From: Sorangium cellulosum
GTDB lineage: Bacteria; Myxococcota_A; Polyangia; Polyangiales; Polyangiaceae
Assembly (NCBI GenBank): GCA_020720045.1
Contig: DYPH01000017.1
Span: 1 to 64,000, forward strand
Length of the DNA: 64,000 nt
Reading direction: 5' to 3'
In this document: positions 19,309 to 26,329 of the stretch, piece by piece
How the letters are laid out: the number at the start of each line of letters is the position of its first letter
How positions within the stretch are numbered: the stretch's first letter is position 1
Notes under the pieces: model-generated
What the model was told of the DNA's origin: nothing
The model's database searches: none
What the model saw: only the letters and a program-made list of their open reading frames with translations
Made by a program: the position numbers and the translations under genes

Positions 19309-20111
19309 GCGAGGAAGGAGGCGAGCTGTTCGGTCACAAATTCGGGGTTTTCCACCGTCGACGAGTGGCCAGCCTTTGGGATCGTGACGAGGCGCGCGCC
19401 GGGGATCGTCGCTGCGATCCGCTGCGACTTCGCCGGGACGGTGGCCACGTCCTCTTCACCGACCAGAACAAGCGTCGGCGCCGTGATTTGCGGGAGTTCG
19501 GCGAGAATCGCTTCCCGCTCGATGACGCCGTTGGCCGCCCGGTAAACGCCAGGCGCATTTCCAGCAAGTTCCCGCTTCCAATGGGCAAGTTCCGCCTTCT
19601 TGGAAGGATCGGTCAGGAAGGTCTTGCCGAAAAGAATCGGCGTGACGGCACCGACCAACGGACGCACACCGACGACGCGGGCGAGCGCGCCAAGAATCTT
19701 GTATTTCAAGATATTTTCGGAAGGCTCCCGCTCCGCCGATGACTCGAGAACGACGAGCTTGGCGACCAAATCGGGGCGGCGAGCGGCGAGTCTCATTCCG
19801 ACGAACCCGCCCATCGACAAACCGACAAAATGGACCGGGCCTCCACAGGAACCGACGCCGAGCGACTCAAGAAGGGCGACGGCGTCCTGGTAGGTCTGCT
19901 CGGTCGAAATGATCCGACCGACGCCGGCAGCGCTGCCACCATGGCCGCGATGATCATAGGAAATGCAGCGAAATTGGCTACGTAGCCCGCCTACCTGGGC
20001 CGCAAACATGCGGTGGTTCATCAGGAGGCCGTGGCTAAAGACGACGACCGGCCCGGACCCGCCGGTGTCTTCGAAGTAGAGTTCGGTCCCGTTCACGGTG
20101 CGCGTGGGCAT
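19305..20111 (-). CDS. Alpha/beta hydrolase
   Basis: 268 residues, complete and apparently active. HGLLMNHRMF holds the oxyanion-hole region, VGLSMGG the nucleophile Ser, GEEDVATVP the acid and AGHSSTVENPEFV the catalytic His. Closest by pattern to 3-oxoadipate enol-lactonase-like or general esterase members; substrate not deducible. ATG at 20111 (MPTRTVNGTELYFED) fits the family start, and earlier in-frame ATGs add unrelated sequence. It is divergent from the MopE-like lipoprotein gene. Confidence 0.88.
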   Translation of the reverse strand: MPTRTVNGTELYFEDTGGSGPVVVFSHGLLMNHRMFAAQVGGLRSQFRCISYDHRGHGGSAAGVGRIISTEQTYQDAVALLESLGVGSCGGPVHFVGLSMGGFVGMRLAARRPDLVAKLVVLESSAEREPSENILKYKILGALARVVGVRPLVGAVTPILFGKTFLTDPSKKAELAHWKRELAGNAPGVYRAANGVIEREAILAELPQITAPTLVLVGEEDVATVPAKSQRIAATIPGARLVTIPKAGHSSTVENPEFVTEQLASFLA

Positions 20112-20223
20112 GGGCCCAGATAGCCGAAAATCGGGAAACAATGGCCGTTCTTGCATCCCCACGTGTGTGCGCGGTCGGCAGAGGCGCCCACTTGTCCGTT
20201 GCATCGTCGGCTTACGCGGGAAC

Positions 20224-21558
20224 ATGTCACTCATGCGCGTTCTCTTCGCTTCCGTTCTTCTTGGGTCGGCCGTCGTCGGTGGGCTCTTTGTGGCGTGCGT
20301 CGGTTCCGATCCGGTCGTCGCGGCGCCAAACGATGCAGCGACGCTCACCGACGTCACCGCACCGCCGCCCGATGCAGTGCGGCTGAGCCTTTGCGACAAG
20401 ACTTCGGACTGCGAAGAGGTTTACGGCCCCCTGCTAACACCTCCAAAATGTGCGGACTTTTCGTGCGTTACAAACCCCGACACCGGGGAAAAGCGGTGCG
20501 TCGCCATCGGCGTCGACAAGGACGGCGACTTCCATCGAACGGCGGTCTGCACGCTCCCCGAGGAGGTGAAGCTGCCCGTGTCGGTGGGGGACGACTGCGA
20601 CGACAGCGATCCGAAGCTCTTTGCCGGGGAAGCGGTCTCCTGCGACCCGCCGAACCTCCCTGCGAACCTCCCGCGTCCGCTAGCGGGGGTCTGCCGCACC
20701 GGCACGGTCCGTTGCGATGCGACCGGCACCAAACGCGGGGCGTGCGAGGGGGCGGTCGGGCCGGCGGCGGCAAACGAAACGAACCTCTGCGACGGAATCG
20801 ACAATGATTGCGACGGCAAGACCGACGAAGACTGCACGTGCGTGAACGGCGCAACCCAGGCCTGCGGACCGCAGACGGTCGGCGTGTGCAAGGCAGGAAC
20901 CCAGACCTGCGTGAACGGCGCGTGGGGCGCCTGCGTCGGCGCGGTGCTGCCGACGACGCGCGCGTGCAAGGCAGCGGCAAACGCCGACAACGACTGCAAC
21001 GGGACCCTCGACTACAAAGAGCCTGCGTGCCAGTGCGACGGCAAGAGCGTCGATGCTGAAGAGGCCTGCGGGAGCAACGTCGGCTCGTGCAAAAAGGGCA
21101 TCCGCAAGTGCAACGAGTCGAACGGTACGGCGAGCTGGGGCGGGTGCACCGGCGGGACGGAGCCGGTCGCCGACGGGTGCCATCCATCGTTTGATGACAA
21201 CTGCGACGGGATTGCCGGGAATGGGCAGGGTTGCTTCGCTCAGGCGGCCGCCCCCTCGTGTGGACGCTTCGCCGCCACAGAGGCCAAGCGCGTCACGATG
21301 TTCGACCGATGCGAGGCACCCAATGTGCCGGAAAAGACGCACTTTTCGCTTGGATGCGAGGCGGGGTACGCAAGCACCGCGAAGCTCGGCGTCGTCTGTG
21401 ACTCTCCGGCGCCCGCCGGGTGGGTGGAAGCCTACCGCACGCCCGGCGGCAACGTTGGCGGCGACTACACGGCGATCGGCCGCCAGAATTGCCTCGGCGC
21501 GTTGAGCGACCCGCTCATCGTGAACGACACCCCCTGCTACATGCCGCCAGCACCGTAA
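20224..21558 (+). CDS. Lipoprotein with MopE-like metal-binding repeats
   Basis: 444 residues. It begins MSLMRVLFASVLLGSAVVGGLFVAC, a lipoprotein signal with Cys at residue ~25. The body carries two MopE-type motifs (DDCDDSDPKLF and LCDGIDNDCDGKTDEDC) and a row of CxxG...C modules (ACGPQTVGVCKAGTQTC, ACGSNVGSCKKGIRKC) spaced as in myxobacterial surface proteins. The 28 or so Cys suggest many disulfides outside the cytoplasm. Function in this organism unknown; copper binding is known for MopE but not shown here. A second in-frame ATG at 20233 is an equal start. Confidence 0.75.
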   Translation: MSLMRVLFASVLLGSAVVGGLFVACVGSDPVVAAPNDAATLTDVTAPPPDAVRLSLCDKTSDCEEVYGPLLTPPKCADFSCVTNPDTGEKRCVAIGVDKDGDFHRTAVCTLPEEVKLPVSVGDDCDDSDPKLFAGEAVSCDPPNLPANLPRPLAGVCRTGTVRCDATGTKRGACEGAVGPAAANETNLCDGIDNDCDGKTDEDCTCVNGATQACGPQTVGVCKAGTQTCVNGAWGACVGAVLPTTRACKAAANADNDCNGTLDYKEPACQCDGKSVDAEEACGSNVGSCKKGIRKCNESNGTASWGGCTGGTEPVADGCHPSFDDNCDGIAGNGQGCFAQAAAPSCGRFAATEAKRVTMFDRCEAPNVPEKTHFSLGCEAGYASTAKLGVVCDSPAPAGWVEAYRTPGGNVGGDYTAIGRQNCLGALSDPLIVNDTPCYMPPAP

Positions 21559-21632
21559 ATATTCTAAGAACTTACGGCAGCGCTGCACGGGGACGCATTG
21601 CCCTTTTCCGCGGTACCGGCGAGGGTGCCGCG

Positions 21633-22478
21633 ATGCTTTCACGCGCCACCCCTGCCCGCCTCGCGAGCGTTCTCGCGGCATCCAGCCTCCTTGCCTGCGG
21701 CGGAACCGGCGCCTCCGCGCGCGGAATTTCCTACGCGACGGTCCCCGCCCATTGGCCGGCAAACCCGGTCTGCATGAACAAGAATCATGGGCCGATTGTT
21801 GCGAAAGAGGTCATTCTCGGAAAGAGCATGACCGTCGTCATTTCCGGCGGCGAAAAGGCCATCTCGGACGAGGCCTGGAAAGACTTTTCGCCGGGGCTCC
21901 TCAACACGAAAAATAGCGAGAGGCACACGATGTTCGCCTCGTCCTGCTTCGTCCGTTCGCCCAGTGTTCCGGCGACTTGCGGCGCTGGAACCGATCCCGC
22001 GTGCCGGGAGACCGTCGACCTCGGCGGCTACACCTGGATCGCCCTTTCGAAGATTGAAGCGGTCGATTGTCTTCCGGCGTCGCGAACCTGCAATCCGGCC
22101 AACGTAAAACCGGGGCAGCTCGCCTTCGTGGTCACGCGAAATGCCATAAACTTGTCTTTGAAGGGCGCGCCTTCGTCCTCCACGGGCCCCTGCGAAAGTG
22201 GGCCCGCCGTCTCTCGCGACGCCGCCGCCAGGAAATTCGCTGGCGTTCGCGAACGGACGGGCCCCGGCGAAGCGGCGATCATGCACGCGAGGGCGAACGG
22301 CACGCCGACGACCGACGTCCCCCTCCCCGACGGCTGGACCCTCACCGAAGAGACGCTCCCGGAACCGCTCGTCATCCGCCCCTTTGGCGGCGGAGATGCT
22401 TGTTATTTCAACATTCTCCGCGACGCGAAGGTGCAGTCTTACCACCAGTTTCGCTACGCCGGTCCGAGCTACCCGTGA
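21633..22478 (+). CDS. Hypothetical lipoprotein, 281 aa
   Basis: Not recognised. MLSRATPARLASVLAASSLLACGG is a lipoprotein signal with a good lipobox (SLLAC). The mature part has a beta-rich pattern (MTVVISGGEKAI, YTWIALSKIEAVDC, QLAFVVTRNAINL) and about eight Cys. Bases 22212-22278 of the gene match a dispersed repeat also found at window start, contributing residues SRDAAARKFAGVRERTGPG. That suggests part of the protein came from repeat insertion. It lies 74 bases after the MopE-like gene and 102 before the next lipoprotein, all on the plus strand, so the three may form one surface locus. Confidence 0.65.
   Translation: MLSRATPARLASVLAASSLLACGGTGASARGISYATVPAHWPANPVCMNKNHGPIVAKEVILGKSMTVVISGGEKAISDEAWKDFSPGLLNTKNSERHTMFASSCFVRSPSVPATCGAGTDPACRETVDLGGYTWIALSKIEAVDCLPASRTCNPANVKPGQLAFVVTRNAINLSLKGAPSSSTGPCESGPAVSRDAAARKFAGVRERTGPGEAAIMHARANGTPTTDVPLPDGWTLTEETLPEPLVIRPFGGGDACYFNILRDAKVQSYHQFRYAGPSYP
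22212..22278 (+). repeat. Dispersed repeat family A, copy 2
   Basis: Matches bases 1-68 at about 85%. The core TTCGC - 8 - GCGAA is followed by CGGACGGGCCCCGGCGA. Its last 20 bases (GCCCCGGCGAAGCGGCGATC) recur exactly at 23922-23941, and a shorter core match sits at 27480-27510 inside the dynamin-like gene. Confidence 0.6.
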
Positions 22479-22580
22479 GCGGGGGGCGCCTTCCCAATCG
22501 GCACGGAATGCCGCAAAAAGACGGCGTTTTGGGGCAATTTGCGTTGTGAACAGCGACCTCCGCCGATAGCCGTGGAAGCC

Positions 22581-23913
22581 ATGCGCACGCTCGCCCTTTC
22601 GCTCTCCGTAGGCCTTTCGGCCCTCCTTCTCCCGGTCGTCGCCTGCACGACCGACCCGGCGACCGGCGAAACGCCCGACGGCGGAAGCGGGACCGCCGAC
22701 GCGGCAGTCGATAGCGCCGCGCCGAACGATGCCAGTGCGGGCGACGGAGCGGGCGACGGAGCGGGCGACGGAGCGGGCGACAGTGCGGTGGATGGCGCGG
22801 TCGCCGACAGCGGCGTTTCCGATGCAGCGACGGTCCCGGACGCGATGCCGCCGGTCGCCTGCAGCGCGCTCGGCGAGGCCTCCGGGACGACGGTCACCGT
22901 GGTGCCGGCGAGCGTGGGGGCGACCACGTTTTCCGTGGGCGACAACTGCGCGGGCGTGTTCGTGACGCCGTCGGGGAAGGTCGCGAAGTGCTCCTACGCG
23001 GGGTGCGTCGCGGCAAACATGAACGGTTACCCGCAAGTCGCGGGCGGTACCGCGACTTCATCCCAGCTCACCGCCGTCGCCACGAGCGGCGACGTCTTCT
23101 TCGCCCGCTTCGGAAACGGCGGGCCTGATGGCGCGTTTTTCAAGGTTTCAAGCGCACTTGCCGGGAGCCCCACCCTCGTCCACGAGGCGCCGAGCTCCTA
23201 CCTCCAGGAGGCGGTCGTCTACCGCTGGGGGGCCACCGCCGTCTTCCAACGGACGGCGCTCGGCAACAACCGTATCCCGACCCTCTACCTCGCCCCGCCG
23301 ACGCCGGCGACCGCCCCCGTTTCGCTCGCCAGCGGCCCGAACGGCGCCGTCGGCTTCACCGTACGCGGCGCCACCGAAGCCTACAGCTACGGCTTCGGTG
23401 CGATCCCGGGCGGCCCCGTCGGCGCGCTCCAAGCTCACCCGGGACCTTGCGACCGGCGCGATCACGCGCGTCGACGGGATCGCCCCGGCGAGCATCCCCG
23501 GCCCCTTCCCGAACGCGAATTGGCTCAATACTGTGAGTCAGATCATTGCGCTTCCGGAGACGCTCCTCGTCGTCCGCACCGCGAACAACGCCGTGACGGC
23601 GACCCTCTGCGACTACGCGGCGGCGACCCCCTGCGCGATGGAGACGGTCCTCCCTGCCGCAAGTACTTTAAATCTCACCCGTTTCACCTACGCGCACGGG
23701 CGCGTGTACGCGGTGAAGGTCGTCGCTGGCGTCGCAAGCCTCGTCCAATGCGCCTCGCCCGCGTTCGCCGCCGGCACCTGCAGCTGGGCCCCCTTCGGCG
23801 CCCCCCTCGCGGCAGGGACGACCTTCGGCCCCTTCGACAGCGACGAAAACCACCTGTATACACGGACAGTTACGGCCACCGGTGCCGGCGACGTGATCCG
23901 AATCGCCCGCTAG
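22581..23913 (+). pseudogene. Lipoprotein with low-complexity linker, frameshifted
   Basis: Starts MRTLALSLSVGLSALLLPVVAC (lipoprotein signal), then a D/A/G-rich linker with GAGD repeats, then a globular part that resembles a beta-propeller-like surface protein (SQLTAVATSGDVFFARFG, EAVVYRWGATAVFQRTALG). Near 23421-23430, after GFGAIPGGPVGA, the coding frame moves by one base (apparently one extra base), and the protein carries on as KLTRDLATGAITRVDG to a natural stop at 23913. The combined length is about 443 residues. The original frame would run on into the next gene, so the shift is clear. Authentic mutation or assembly error cannot be told apart here. Confidence 0.7.
22737..22784 (+). repeat. 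12-bp tandem repeat in lipoprotein linker
   Basis: Three exact and one degenerate copy of GCGGGCGACGGA encoding repeated AGDG/GAGD in the linker. Confidence 0.9.
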
Positions 23914-23955
23914 CGAAACTTGCCCCGGCGAAGCGGCGATCGCTACCGTGGAGCG

Positions 23956-24372
23956 ATGAAGGTACTCGTTTTCGTCAAAGCCAACGCCGACTCGGAAGCC
24001 GGAAAAATCCCCTCGACGGAGCTCATGCTCGCGATGGGCGCCTACAACGAGGAACTCGTGAAGGCCGGCATCATGAAGGACGGCGCCGGCCTCCACCCGA
24101 GCGTCCGCGCGACGCGCATCCAGTTCCACGACGGCGTCCCGACGGTCGTCCCCGGGCCGTTTGCCTGCGACGGGAGCAACCTCGTCTCCGGCTATTGGAT
24201 TTGGAACGTCGCCAGCATGGAAGAGGCGGTCGCGTGGGCCCAGAAGGCCCCCTTCCAAGCCGGCGAGCTCGAAATCCGCCACGAGTTCACCGCGGAAGAC
24301 TTCGGCGCCGCCTACACGGAAGAAGTCCGCGACCAAGAAGACCGCCTCCGCGAAGCGATCGAAAAAGGCTGA
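23956..24372 (+). CDS. YCII-related domain protein
   Basis: 138 residues beginning MKVLVFVKANADSEAGKIPS, with GAYNEELVKAGIMKDGAGLHPS and VVPGPFACDGSNLVSGYWIWNVASMEEAVAWAQKAPF, the DGPF...GYW pattern of YCII/DGPFAETKE-type proteins. Members are small ferredoxin-fold proteins sometimes encoded near ECF sigma factors; no such sigma gene is adjacent. Activity unknown. ATG at 23956 has GGAG just upstream; an earlier ATG adds no family sequence. A 20-base piece of repeat family A lies between this gene and the frameshifted lipoprotein. Confidence 0.8.
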   Translation: MKVLVFVKANADSEAGKIPSTELMLAMGAYNEELVKAGIMKDGAGLHPSVRATRIQFHDGVPTVVPGPFACDGSNLVSGYWIWNVASMEEAVAWAQKAPFQAGELEIRHEFTAEDFGAAYTEEVRDQEDRLREAIEKG

Positions 24373-24401
24373 GCCAGAACAGCGATTGAGCGACGAAGAA
24401 G

Positions 24402-24429
24402 CAGACCTCCGAGGGGGGGTCTGTTTTTT
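24402..24429 (+). terminator. Terminator after the YCII-type gene
   Basis: Stem CAGACCTCC / GGGGGTCTG (9 pairs, one T-G) followed by six T. The same CAGAC...GTCTG arms recur at 25667 after the transposase gene. Confidence 0.85.
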
Positions 24430-24516
24430 GCTTTACGGGATCGATAAAGAACTCGCGAAACGGGCAGCTGTCGGCGTGACCGGCGCGACGGGATTGATCG
24501 CCGCTTGATCGGCGCC

Positions 24517-24532
24517 CCTGGCCCAGGCCAGG
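24517..24532. repeat. Inverted repeat upstream of RAYT gene
   Basis: CCTGGCC-CA-GGCCAGG, 7-bp perfect arms, about 90 bases before the transposase start. Possibly an end recognised by the transposase; role not shown. Confidence 0.5.
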
Positions 24533-24622
24533 CAAAAGCGGCCCGGGCCACCCTCTTCCGGCGCATGATCGGCCCGGTTTCCAGGGAATTCGCGTTGGCA
24601 CGCCGCCTGGGAGGTGCCGGGC

Positions 24623-25591
24623 ATGTCTTCGCCCCAGCAATACCTCCCCGGCACCTTTTACGAAGTCACCCGGCGCTGCGTCGAGCGGGCCCACAAGTTG
24701 ACACCGAACTACGCAAGTTGCGAGAAATACAGCTTCTCTGGTCCGGCCGCGCCTGCGTCGAGCGTCGAAAAGCTCTATCAGTACGCGACCGGCACCTATG
24801 CGGAGCGCTATGGCGTTGAGGTGATTGCGGTTTGCATCATGTCGAATCACATCCACGAAATCCTCTTCGATCGACACGGCAAGATTAGCAAATTTCTCCA
24901 AAAGCGGAACGCGATGTTCGCGAATATGGTGAAGGTCCGCTACGGGCTGCCCGAGAGCATTTTCGGAAGACGTGCTGGAAAATACAATCGACTCCAGGGG
25001 GCGAAGGCGATCGCGAAGAAGATCGCGTATGTGATTGCCAATCCGGTCGCCGCGGGGCTCGTCGCTTCGCCGAAAGAATGGCCAGGTCTGGTATCTTCTG
25101 TGGAGGATCTCCGCGGCAAATCGGTCATCGTGCGGCGGCCGCTCGAGTACCTCGCACAAGACGACGCGACGAACGCGCCAGCGGTCACCTTTCGGATCGC
25201 GACGCCCGAGGAGGCGAAGGTGTTGTTTGGCGGGATCGCGGAAATGACGACACAGACCGCGACCCAGCTCGAACGGAACGTCAAACAGGCACGACGACGC
25301 CATGCGGGAAGATTCGCTGGCCGACTGCGCGTCCTTGCGACGAGCCCGCGCACGCGAGGAACAAGCTTTGAGCCGTTTGGGGAGCGAACCCCACGAATCA
25401 CGACGGCGGGAGATCTCGAAGCGGCCAAGCGTTTGATCGAGGAAATGCGCGCCTTTCGAAAGGCCTATCGGAGCGCGTTGGAGGCGGTGAAGGCGGGCAA
25501 GCGACGCGTCACCTTCCCGGCGGGGACGGGAAAAATGCACTTCACGTACGGCTATCCGCGAGAGGAGTATCCGGTCGCGAGAGCGGCCTAG
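24623..25591 (+). CDS. REP-associated tyrosine transposase (RAYT, Y1/HUH type)
   Basis: 322 residues. The Y1 transposase domain fills the first ~190 residues: YLPGTFYEVTRRCVERA at the start, the HUH-type motif CIMSNHIHEIL (two His around a hydrophobic residue) near residue 75, and KKIAYVIANPVAAGLV with the catalytic-type Tyr in the helix preceding the NPV motif. These single-strand nucleases make and move REP hairpins. The C-terminal ~130 residues are basic and less conserved. No insertion-sequence ends are obvious, as expected for domesticated RAYTs. A member of repeat family B begins 3 bases after the stop. ATG at 24623; a GTG at 24614 is possible. Confidence 0.88.
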   Translation: MSSPQQYLPGTFYEVTRRCVERAHKLTPNYASCEKYSFSGPAAPASSVEKLYQYATGTYAERYGVEVIAVCIMSNHIHEILFDRHGKISKFLQKRNAMFANMVKVRYGLPESIFGRRAGKYNRLQGAKAIAKKIAYVIANPVAAGLVASPKEWPGLVSSVEDLRGKSVIVRRPLEYLAQDDATNAPAVTFRIATPEEAKVLFGGIAEMTTQTATQLERNVKQARRRHAGRFAGRLRVLATSPRTRGTSFEPFGERTPRITTAGDLEAAKRLIEEMRAFRKAYRSALEAVKAGKRRVTFPAGTGKMHFTYGYPREEYPVARAA

Positions 25592-25594
25592 GCG

Positions 25595-25639
25595 GCGCGT
25601 TCTCCGAGCCGGCGTCTCGCTGGGCGGAGACAGATGCGT
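25595..25639 (+). repeat. Dispersed repeat family B, copy 2 (next to the RAYT gene)
   Basis: 45 bases related to 15815-15863 (inverted) and 30265-30313. Core GTCTC - 8 - GAGAC. Being directly after the transposase gene makes it a candidate REP-type substrate. Confidence 0.7.
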
Positions 25640-25666
25640 CCGATCCTGGAATTGAAGAGCGCGGGG

Positions 25667-25692
25667 CAGACTCTCGAAAGGGGGTCTGTTTC
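25667..25692 (+). terminator. Terminator-like hairpin after RAYT
   Basis: CAGACTCTC - GAAA - GGGGGTCTG (9 pairs including two T-G) followed by TTTC. Weak T tract, but stable GNRA-type loop. Confidence 0.65.
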
Positions 25693-26007
25693 TGCGCGTC
25701 CTGCGTTTGTGAATTTGTCGATGCGAAGGGAAAATTTGGGGCGAGCGCAGAGACTTGGGGCGTGAGAGGCCGGGTTGAGGGGGACTCGGCGACAGTTCGG
25801 AGCCGGTCGGGGTAGAATTTACGTGCATCACACATTCAACCGACCCCATTTGGCGCGACGCACACGCGCGCAAGCCACTGATCTTCTTTTTTTAAATCTA
25901 GCTGTCAGCCAGATTTACAGCCGATCTCGAAAGACGGCCCCCTTCCAACGGTGAACCGTTCGAGCACCCGATTTGTCGCCGCGACGCCCTTCGCGTACCT
26001 CTTGGGC
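25693..26007. other. Intergenic stretch between RAYT and the DUF2277 gene
   Basis: No convincing gene in 315 bases. Base composition is more AT-rich than its surroundings. It holds GGTCGG...CCGACC (around 25811-25845) and interlocked inverted repeats AAATCT/AGATTT (25894-25916) and GCTGT/ACAGC (25901-25921), about 90 bases before the DUF2277 start. An operator is possible but unproven. Confidence 0.4.
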
Positions 26008-26298
26008 ATGTGTCGCAACATCCGGGTGCTCCACCACTTTGAACCGCCGACGTCTGCCGAGGAAATGGAGGCGGCGGCGCTCCAGTACGTGCGGAAAGTC
26101 TCTGGGCTCACGAAGCCGCCGGCAGGCCACGAAGAGGCGTTTGCAGCGGCGGTGGCGGCGGTGACCGAGGCGACGCGGGCGCTTTTGGGGGCGCTTCCGG
26201 CGCGCGGGAAAGCGCGGACCCGCGCCGGGGAGCAGGAGCGGGCGAAGGCCCGGTGGACGAAGCGGGAAGAGCAGCTCGTGAAGCGGCTCGGTCGTTAG
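26008..26298 (+). CDS. DUF2277 family protein
   Basis: 96 residues beginning MCRNIRVLHHFEPPTSAEEMEAAALQYVRKVSG, the DUF2277 signature with the conserved early Cys, followed by KPPAGHEEAF and a helical region ending in a Lys/Arg-rich tail. Function unknown. I chose ATG 26008 over 25951 because family members start at MCRNI. It is followed after 31 bases by the dynamin-like gene. Confidence 0.88.
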   Translation: MCRNIRVLHHFEPPTSAEEMEAAALQYVRKVSGLTKPPAGHEEAFAAAVAAVTEATRALLGALPARGKARTRAGEQERAKARWTKREEQLVKRLGR

Positions 26299-26329
26299 GT
26301 CGCCGCGCGAAGCGTGATAAGCAGAGCCC

